In this document: in pieces, positions 58,286 through 64,000 of the stretch
How the letters are laid out: the number at the start of each line of letters is the position of its first letter
Position numbering within the stretch: position 1 is the first letter of the stretch
Origin: CAXXOK01 sp963666755
GTDB taxonomy: Bacteria; Bacillota; Clostridia; Christensenellales; Aristaeellaceae
Direction of reading: 5' to 3'
Length of the DNA stretch: 64,000 bases
NCBI GenBank assembly: GCA_963666755.2
Contig: CAXXGW010000009.1
Location: forward strand, 2,418,001 to 2,482,000
The notes under the pieces: generated by a model
Told to the model about the DNA's origin: nothing
What the model saw: only the letters and a program-made list of their open reading frames with translations
The model's database searches: none
Made by a program: the position numbers and the translations under genes

Positions 58286-59037
58286 GCGAACAGAAGGTTA
58301 TCAAGTGTCCGTGGTGCGGCCAGGAAATGCGTGAAAGGCACGAACAATATTCTGCCTGCGCCGCCGCCTGGTATGAATTCCCCGGATGTGGTTCAAAGTC
58401 TCCGGTTGTCGGAAAGCTGATCGGTGAATGGGCCATTGAAGCCGCCTACCTCGCGGCCACAGCCACGCCGCTGGTTGATGAAAACACCAGCGATGGATAC
58501 CACACGTTTAAGGAGCTGTACCATCACCGCGCCGTTTTGTTCGCGGCACTGATTGCGCAAATGCCACAAAAGGCATGGAAATCAAAGACACACAGCGACG
58601 GAACCGTTTGGGATGGATGGTTTATCGTCGGAATTGAAACGCCGGGAGGAATGGCGACATATCACTACGCCGTTGAACCATACTGGGACATGTTCTGCTG
58701 CCAAGAGCGTGAACGCGCACCTGAATGGGACGGGCATACCCCGGAGCAGGCGATAAACCGGATAGCGTTGCTCATTACCACGCCGCCTAATCTGCCACTG
58801 ACGCGCGAGCAATTAGGGGAAATGGACGACGATGCCGCTGTATATCTTGTTCATGGTGTTGATTTAGACTTTGCGTATGCTGTCGATTGCGGCCCCGTGA
58901 AAATTGTAAATGACTTGATCAACAGGAATCCGAGCTACTATTCCTCCGACAAATGCTTCTTTTTCGACGCGTCACGAGGGACGCCCACTCCCGCCGACAT
59001 CGAGGCCGCGAGAAAGGAGCGTGAAGCCAATGCCTGA
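58282..59037 (+). CDS. Phage protein of unknown function with N-terminal zinc ribbon
   Basis: 251 aa from GTG at 58282. CPWCGQEMRER...CAAAW at the start; then DGYHTFKELYHHRAVLFAAL and WDGWFIVGIETPGGMATYHY, a domain common in phages with unknown role (DG.HTF.ELY.HR...W...G..GI..P.GQ..YH). Overlaps the late regulator by 8 nt. Confidence 0.55.
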   Translation: MSEQKVIKCPWCGQEMRERHEQYSACAAAWYEFPGCGSKSPVVGKLIGEWAIEAAYLAATATPLVDENTSDGYHTFKELYHHRAVLFAALIAQMPQKAWKSKTHSDGTVWDGWFIVGIETPGGMATYHYAVEPYWDMFCCQERERAPEWDGHTPEQAINRIALLITTPPNLPLTREQLGEMDDDAAVYLVHGVDLDFAYAVDCGPVKIVNDLINRNPSYYSSDKCFFFDASRGTPTPADIEAARKEREANA

Positions 59038-59491
59038 TAACACCGTATGGGCCCGTCGCGACCCGAACCCCGCAAAGCGGTACCTGATGGAGTACCGCAC
59101 CCTGATTAAGCGCCGTGACGCCCTGCTGGACGAACTGGACCGGCTGCGAGAGGCCAACCAGCGCGCCACCAGCCGGCTGACGGCTGTACGTCTGGGCGGA
59201 ACTGGCGGGCACGCCAGCTTCGCGGATGGGGCGATTCGTGTTGTGGACGCCGAAGGCACTCTGAACGCAACCGTATTGCGGCTAGATGTGTGCCTTGCTG
59301 AACGGCTGGCTGCGATTGAACGGTTAAGTGACGAGCGGCAAAAGCTGGTGCTGACGTATCGGTACATCAACGGGTGGGACTGGCCAGAAATCGGGAAAGC
59401 GTTACAGTATGACAAACGCCAGATATTCAGGTTTCACGGGGAGGCACTCGCGTCGATTCTCAAAAAGTTGTCACTAAATGTCACTACTTGA
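59030..59491 (+). CDS. ArpU/DUF1492-like late-gene regulator
   Basis: 153 aa from ATG at 59030. A coiled coil (LIKRRDALLDELDRLREANQ), then a sigma-region-4-like helix-turn-helix (DERQKLVLTYRYINGWDWPE, IGKALQYDKRQIFRFHGEAL). Likely activates packaging and structural genes just downstream. Confidence 0.72.
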   Translation: MPDNTVWARRDPNPAKRYLMEYRTLIKRRDALLDELDRLREANQRATSRLTAVRLGGTGGHASFADGAIRVVDAEGTLNATVLRLDVCLAERLAAIERLSDERQKLVLTYRYINGWDWPEIGKALQYDKRQIFRFHGEALASILKKLSLNVTT

Positions 59492-59564
59492 CGTGGTATA
59501 CTGGTATCATCGGAACGCGAGGCGATAAGAGCCCGCTTCCAGGCGCAGACTGCGCCATCCATAC

Positions 59565-59593
59565 AGCGCTTCGGCCCAAAAGGCCGGGGCGCT
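59565..59593. terminator. Hairpin before the packaging module of prophage 2
   Basis: AGCGC-TT-CGGCC against GGCCG-GG-GCGCT around CAAAA, with a weak T-tail. A similar imperfect hairpin precedes the HNH gene in prophage 1. Confidence 0.4.
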
Positions 59594-59623
59594 TCTTCAT
59601 GCGAAAATTAACGCCGGAGGTGC

Positions 59624-60163
59624 GTGATCGGTGTGGCGGACTGGGTAAGCATCAAGGCGGACTACGTTAGCGGCGGCGGAAGTTTTCGCGTTTTGGCCGA
59701 AAAGCACGGGGTATCGTTAAGCGCGATCAAGCATCGAGCGGCAGCGGAAAACTGGACTGCGAACCGAACCGAACTTGCACCAAAGTTGCACCAAAAAACG
59801 GTGCAAAAAATGCTCGACCGAAAAGCCGAGTATAAAGTTGACCGCCTTACCCGCCTGCTCGGCGTTGGCGATTTGCTAACCGACAAGCTAGAACAGTCCG
59901 CCAAGCAGCTGGGCACGTATATGATCCTCAAGCGCAAGGGAGTGCACGTCATAGAGGATGACGAGGGCGGCCGACGAGTTGTTGAGGATACCGAGGAAAT
60001 CGCTGTGCCTTGTGAATCAATCATCAGCGCGTCGGACGCAAAGCGTCTGGCTTCCGCTCTGAAAGACCTGCACGACATCGCCAAGGTTTCCGCCCCCGGC
60101 AAAGACGAAGCGCTCACGAAAGCCCGCGAGCTATTGGAGGGGTTGCCCAGTGCCATTGACTGA
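59624..60163 (+). CDS. terS: Terminase small subunit of prophage 2
   Basis: About 179 aa from GTG at 59624 (GTG 59633 is an alternative). N-terminal helix-turn-helix (WVSIKADYVSGGGSFRVLAE, KHGVSLSAIKHRAAAENW), then a helical oligomerisation region. Typical of PBSX/phBC6A51-type small terminases. Overlaps terL by 14 nt. Confidence 0.82.
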   Translation: MIGVADWVSIKADYVSGGGSFRVLAEKHGVSLSAIKHRAAAENWTANRTELAPKLHQKTVQKMLDRKAEYKVDRLTRLLGVGDLLTDKLEQSAKQLGTYMILKRKGVHVIEDDEGGRRVVEDTEEIAVPCESIISASDAKRLASALKDLHDIAKVSAPGKDEALTKARELLEGLPSAID

Positions 60164-61412
60164 AAAACAGCGAGCGTACCTCGACGGCTGCAACCACCGC
60201 TGGAATATTAAGACCGGCGCGACTGGCAGCGGGAAAACCTTTCTGGACTGTCTGGCTGTGATTCCGAAACGGGTTCTTGCCTGCCGAAGCGAGGGCCTGA
60301 TTGTTTTATTGGGGAACACGCGCGGGACGCTGGAACGTAACGTTCTGGAACCAATGCGCGATATCTGGCCGGGGCTTGTCGGGCAGATCAGTGCGGATAA
60401 CACGCTGGATCTGTTCGGGCGAAAAGCCTACGCGTTGGGCGCCGACAGCAAAAAGCACATTGCGCGGCTGCAGGGCTCTACGATCGAATACGGATATGGC
60501 GATGAAATCACCACGTGGGCGCAGGGCGTGTTTGAAATGCTGAAAAGCCGCCTGCGCTGTGCGCACAGCCGCTTTGACGGCACCTGCAACCCAGACAACC
60601 CCAATCACTGGTTCAAAACGTTTCTCGACAGCGACGCGGATATCTTTCAGCAGGCGTATACGATCGACGATAACACATTCCTTACGCCGGAGTTCGTGGC
60701 AAATATCAAGGCTGAATATCTGGCTGCTGGCAACGCGTATTACCAGCGCTATATTCTTGGCAAGTGGGCAACGGCTGACGGTTCGGTTTACCGGTTGTTT
60801 TCAGACGATCCGGCGCGGTTCATTGTCAACCGCGACTGGCTGCAATCGCACCCAATTTCGTCCGCAACCATCGGCGTGGACTTCGGTGGCACAGGCTCCG
60901 GCCACGCGTTCAGCTGCACGGGCGTTGAGCGCGGCTTGGCCGGGCTGGTATCGCTGGCAGAGTGGTACCACAATCCCAAAAAATCCGGTCGGACGCTTGA
61001 CCCGCACCAGATCGAAGCGGCGTTTGTGGACTTCGCCCGGATGTGCACGCAGGAATATGGCGTCCGGATCGCCTATTGCGACAGCGCAGAACAGGCGATG
61101 ATTCAGGGGCTGCGCAACGCCTGTATACGTGAACACATTCCCGTTGTCGTTGAGAACGCGAGGAAAGGCCCCATCAACGACCGTATCCGCTTCCTGTGCC
61201 GCATGATGGCGGCTGGGCGCTATCACGTGCTGGGCAGTTGCCCGCGCACCATAGAGGCGCTTTCTACCGCTGTGTGGGACGCAAAGCACAAGACCGAGGA
61301 CGTGCGTCTGGACGATGGAACAACCAACATCGACAGCCTGGACGCGCTGGAATACAGCTATGAACCGTTTATGGGCGCCATGACTTACGGGGGGCAGGGG
61401 GTGATACGGTGA
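60150..61412 (+). CDS. terL: Terminase large subunit of prophage 2, PBSX type
   Basis: 420 aa from GTG at 60150. Walker A KTGATGSGKTFLDCLAV, Walker B-like EYGYGDEITTWAQ, coupling TCNPDNPNHWFK; nuclease part TIGVDFGGTGSGHAF, RIAYCDSAEQAMI and NIDSLDALEYSYE. Headful (pac) packaging is usual for this family, unlike prophage 1. Confidence 0.92.
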   Translation: MPLTEKQRAYLDGCNHRWNIKTGATGSGKTFLDCLAVIPKRVLACRSEGLIVLLGNTRGTLERNVLEPMRDIWPGLVGQISADNTLDLFGRKAYALGADSKKHIARLQGSTIEYGYGDEITTWAQGVFEMLKSRLRCAHSRFDGTCNPDNPNHWFKTFLDSDADIFQQAYTIDDNTFLTPEFVANIKAEYLAAGNAYYQRYILGKWATADGSVYRLFSDDPARFIVNRDWLQSHPISSATIGVDFGGTGSGHAFSCTGVERGLAGLVSLAEWYHNPKKSGRTLDPHQIEAAFVDFARMCTQEYGVRIAYCDSAEQAMIQGLRNACIREHIPVVVENARKGPINDRIRFLCRMMAAGRYHVLGSCPRTIEALSTAVWDAKHKTEDVRLDDGTTNIDSLDALEYSYEPFMGAMTYGGQGVIR

Positions 61413-62815
61413 GAAATAACGAGAACATGATCGAACAGTGGCTGACAAAGCAGGGATACCGCTGTATCGATGCTGCGTACAGGAAATACATCATCCAGTT
61501 TCGGCAATGGTTCGTCGGATATTGCCCTGATTTTCATGATTACCGCATCACCACCGGCAAAGTGCAGCGCAAGCTCAAGCGATATTCGCTTGGGATGGCG
61601 AAGACTGTTTGCGAGGACTTCGCAACCCTGCTGCTGAACGAAAAGGTGCAGATCAGCGCAAAGGATTTTGGAGCGCTACCTGACCTGTTGCGTGATAACC
61701 GTTTTTTCGAGCGCGGAAACCGCCTGATTGAATGGGCATTCGCGCTTGGTACCGGCGCGTTGGTAGAGTTCATCGACGAAAACGGCTCCCCCACAATCGA
61801 CTACATCCGGGGAGACCTGATCTACCCGTTAAACTGGGACGGCGACAACATCACAGAATGCGCGTTCGGAAGCCAGCGTGTGCTGGGTGCGAAAAAAGAT
61901 GCAGGCGAGGGCTACTACGTGCAGGTGCATGAGCGCCGGGGCGGACAGTATTACATCCGCAACGTATGGCTTGACAAGGACGGAAAGGAGCTGCAGCCGC
62001 CGGAGGGTGTAGAGCCTGAAAGCGGGCCTTTCCCCGTTCCGCTGTTCCAGATCATCCGGCCAAACGCGATCAACAGCATCGACCCTGACAGCCCGATGGG
62101 GATGAGCATTTACGGCGCGGCCGTCGACCAGCTCAAGGCGGTTGACTTGGTATATGACAGCTATGTCAACGAGTTCCAACTGGGCAAGAAGCGTCTGATG
62201 GTTCCGCAGAGCTTTCAGCAGCAGGCATTGCAGGAGGACGGCACGCTCAAGCCGATGTTCGACCCTAACGACCTGATCTACAACGTATATCAGGTGGGCG
62301 ACAACGCCGCCGACAAGTTGCAAGCGGTGGATATGGAGCTTCGCGCCGAAGCGCACGACCAGGGATTGCAGCGCATGGTTGACCTGCTCAGCAAGCGCTG
62401 CGGGCTGGGCATTGGCCGGTATCGTGTGGCTGACGGCGGGGCCAAGACCGCCACAGAGGTCATCAGTGAGGATAGCGACCTGTACCAGAGCGTCAAACGG
62501 CACGAAAAGCCTCTGGAACGCGCGATTATTGGTATGGTGAGGGCGTTGTCTACCTTGTCCGGCGGATCGCCCGATCTGGATGTGGCAGTCGAATTTGACG
62601 ACTCGATCTTCGAGGATACGGGCACGACCATCGCCCGGAATATCCAGCTAGTATCTGCCGGGCTGAAATCCAAACGCGCGGCGATCATGGAAATCGCCGG
62701 GTGCGACGAAGCCGAGGCTGACAAACGCCTGCAAGAAATTGCGGGCGAGCAGACCATCGACGTTCCCAATATGGACGCGCTGCTTGGCCTTGGCGAGGCT
62801 GGTAACGCTGTATGA
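61409..62815 (+). CDS. Portal protein, SPP1 type
   Basis: 468 aa from GTG at 61409, overlapping terL. FRQWFVGYCPDFHDYRITTG, SLGMAKTVCEDFATLLLNEK, NSIDPDSPMGMSIYGAAVDQ and GAKTATEVISEDSDLYQSVK follow SPP1 gp6-like portals. The next gene overlaps by 4 nt. Confidence 0.88.
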   Translation: MRNNENMIEQWLTKQGYRCIDAAYRKYIIQFRQWFVGYCPDFHDYRITTGKVQRKLKRYSLGMAKTVCEDFATLLLNEKVQISAKDFGALPDLLRDNRFFERGNRLIEWAFALGTGALVEFIDENGSPTIDYIRGDLIYPLNWDGDNITECAFGSQRVLGAKKDAGEGYYVQVHERRGGQYYIRNVWLDKDGKELQPPEGVEPESGPFPVPLFQIIRPNAINSIDPDSPMGMSIYGAAVDQLKAVDLVYDSYVNEFQLGKKRLMVPQSFQQQALQEDGTLKPMFDPNDLIYNVYQVGDNAADKLQAVDMELRAEAHDQGLQRMVDLLSKRCGLGIGRYRVADGGAKTATEVISEDSDLYQSVKRHEKPLERAIIGMVRALSTLSGGSPDLDVAVEFDDSIFEDTGTTIARNIQLVSAGLKSKRAAIMEIAGCDEAEADKRLQEIAGEQTIDVPNMDALLGLGEAGNAV

Positions 62816-64000
62816 TTACCGACTACTCCGCGCCGATTCAAACGGTCTATGCGGCCTGCGTGGATAAACTGCTGCAGAACATCGCGCGGCATTTCGGAAA
62901 GGCAGCGCTAGGGCTGGAAGGGTCGTTTGACTGGGATACCTTCCTGCTGTCTGAAATGGGTGCGCTGACGCGCGAAAACGCGCAAATCATCGCGGAAACT
63001 GTGGGCGATGCCTCAGGCATGACGCGAATCGCACTGGAACAGGCCATGGCAGACGCGCTGAAACGCGCGCGCCCTGATCTGCTAGCAGGGGTACGCAACG
63101 GCATTCTGGACGCGCCGGATAGTATGCAGATGACCCAATCCATGCAGAATATCCTGCGGTATTATTCGGCGCAGGCCTCCGTGCAAACCAATCTGGTTAA
63201 CACCGTGATGCTGTCGGACAGTCAAAATGCCATGCGCCGGGTTGTTTCAACCGCGCGTGAATCGCAGCAGTACCTGCGTGACGTGGCGCAGGGCGCCCTG
63301 AACACGGCGACCGGCGAGGTTGTGACCGGAACCAGCAGCGCGCAAGCAGCAATTCGCGGGGCCATCAGACAAATGGCAAAGGCGGGAATCGTTGGATACC
63401 GGGATAAAGCCGGTCGCCTGTGGTCGCCAGAAGCGTACGTGTCAATGGATGTACGAACAACGGCGGGGAACGTAGCGCGAGCTGCTGTACTCCAGCAGAA
63501 CCGCGATTACGGAATCGACTTGGTAATCGTACCGGTCAACCGCACCGCGCGGCCGGGATGCGCGCCGTTTCAGGGCAAAATTATCAGCATGAGCGGGCAA
63601 CGCGGTTACACTACAGACCGATATGGTAACCGCGTGCCGTACATCTCTATCAGCGACACGACATACGGGGAACCTGACGGCCTGTTCGGGATTAACTGCC
63701 ATCACACACCGCCTGACCCGTTTGTGCCAGGCGTAAGCCGGCAGCACGACAAACCCGAAAGCGACGTGGCCGAAAATTACCAGGCACAACAAAATCAGCG
63801 GTACCTTGAGCGTGAGGTAAAGAACGCCAAGCGGGAGGCTGCCTGTTACAATGCGGCGGGCGACACGGAAGCATTTGCCGAAACTGCCAAAGCCGTGAAG
63901 CAGAAGCAGGCGGCGCTAAAGGACTACTGCGAGCGTGCCGGGCTGCCGTACCAGAGCAACCGCACGCAGGTGTACGGGTACGACCGGAGTACCAGCGGGA
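62812..64000 (+). CDS. Minor head protein (minor capsid protein 2/Mu F-like), 3' end beyond the window
   Basis: 396 codons visible from ATG at 62812, frame open at the window edge. Helical N-terminus, then a conserved C-terminal domain with RTARPGCAPFQGKIISM, YISISDTTYGEPDGLFGINC and CHHTPPDPFVPG, the signature of Gram-positive minor capsid 2 proteins, whose cysteine and histidines may bind metal. Injected or head-vertex protein in SPP1-like phages. Confidence 0.85.
   Translation, partial: MITDYSAPIQTVYAACVDKLLQNIARHFGKAALGLEGSFDWDTFLLSEMGALTRENAQIIAETVGDASGMTRIALEQAMADALKRARPDLLAGVRNGILDAPDSMQMTQSMQNILRYYSAQASVQTNLVNTVMLSDSQNAMRRVVSTARESQQYLRDVAQGALNTATGEVVTGTSSAQAAIRGAIRQMAKAGIVGYRDKAGRLWSPEAYVSMDVRTTAGNVARAAVLQQNRDYGIDLVIVPVNRTARPGCAPFQGKIISMSGQRGYTTDRYGNRVPYISISDTTYGEPDGLFGINCHHTPPDPFVPGVSRQHDKPESDVAENYQAQQNQRYLEREVKNAKREAACYNAAGDTEAFAETAKAVKQKQAALKDYCERAGLPYQSNRTQVYGYDRSTSG

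Larger units (their letters stand above)
43043..64000. mobile_element. Prophage 2, left part; continues beyond the window
   Basis: Starts at the second tRNA-Ser block with its own integrase and has cargo, switch, early, recombination, replication and packaging genes, ending here inside a minor head gene. Its replication, terminase and head genes are of different families from prophage 1, so the two are distinct phages sharing an attachment system. Confidence 0.88.

Overview
The window is from a Bacillota genome, most likely a gut-type member of class Clostridia. The evidence is Shine-Dalgarno-led starts with many GTG/TTG codons, Gram-positive-type LexA boxes, and siphophage modules typical of Clostridia (ReqiPepy6 Gp37-like tail protein, LLH-type holin, SPP1-like and HK97-like head genes). 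Only about the first 2.6 kb is chromosomal. It holds the 3' part of a GtrII-like membrane glycosyltransferase gene, a decayed integrase 3' end and a small gene broken by one nonsense codon.

The rest is two tandem prophages in the same tRNA-Ser(GCU) gene. A 64-bp block (2623-2686 and 43043-43106) equals the 3' part of that tRNA, from the anticodon loop to the encoded CCA, on the minus strand. It marks the left end of prophage 1 and the prophage 1/prophage 2 junction. Each block lies beside a closely related tyrosine integrase with an N-terminal zinc ribbon. Prophage 1 (about 2.62-43.1 kb) looks complete. Its order is: integrase; a cargo slot with a SecB-like three-gene operon and a DUF4041/T5orf172 gene; a switch region; early genes; a tRNA-like gene; a DnaB-type helicase; a small second recombinase; an AT-rich cargo gene; HNH nuclease and terminase; HK97-like head genes; tail genes with a programmed -1 frameshift; fibres; endolysin, methyltransferase and holins; a terminator; and two AT-rich cargo genes before the junction. 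Prophage 2 (43.04 kb to the window end) has integrase, paralogous membrane proteins, a switch region, small early genes, a recombination module (SMC-like ATPase, Sak4-like ATPase, DUF669-like protein, helicase), a methyltransferase, a primase-helicase followed by periodic repeats, RusA, a late regulator, terminase, portal and a truncated minor head protein.

The two switch regions share one design. A short XRE repressor with no LexA-type peptidase domain faces a convergent microprotein gene (36 or 40 aa), and each microprotein has its own promoter followed by a LexA-type SOS box. This suggests SOS induction through small antirepressors rather than repressor autocleavage. The GC-rich structural and replication genes contrast with AT-rich cargo at about 4.4-8.3, 19.8-21.3 and 41.2-42.9 kb. 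The SecB-like operon in the first of these is the best candidate for an undescribed defence or toxin-antitoxin-chaperone system.

All family assignments come from reading motifs and gene order by eye, without database searches. Hand-counted site positions may be off by one base near homopolymers.
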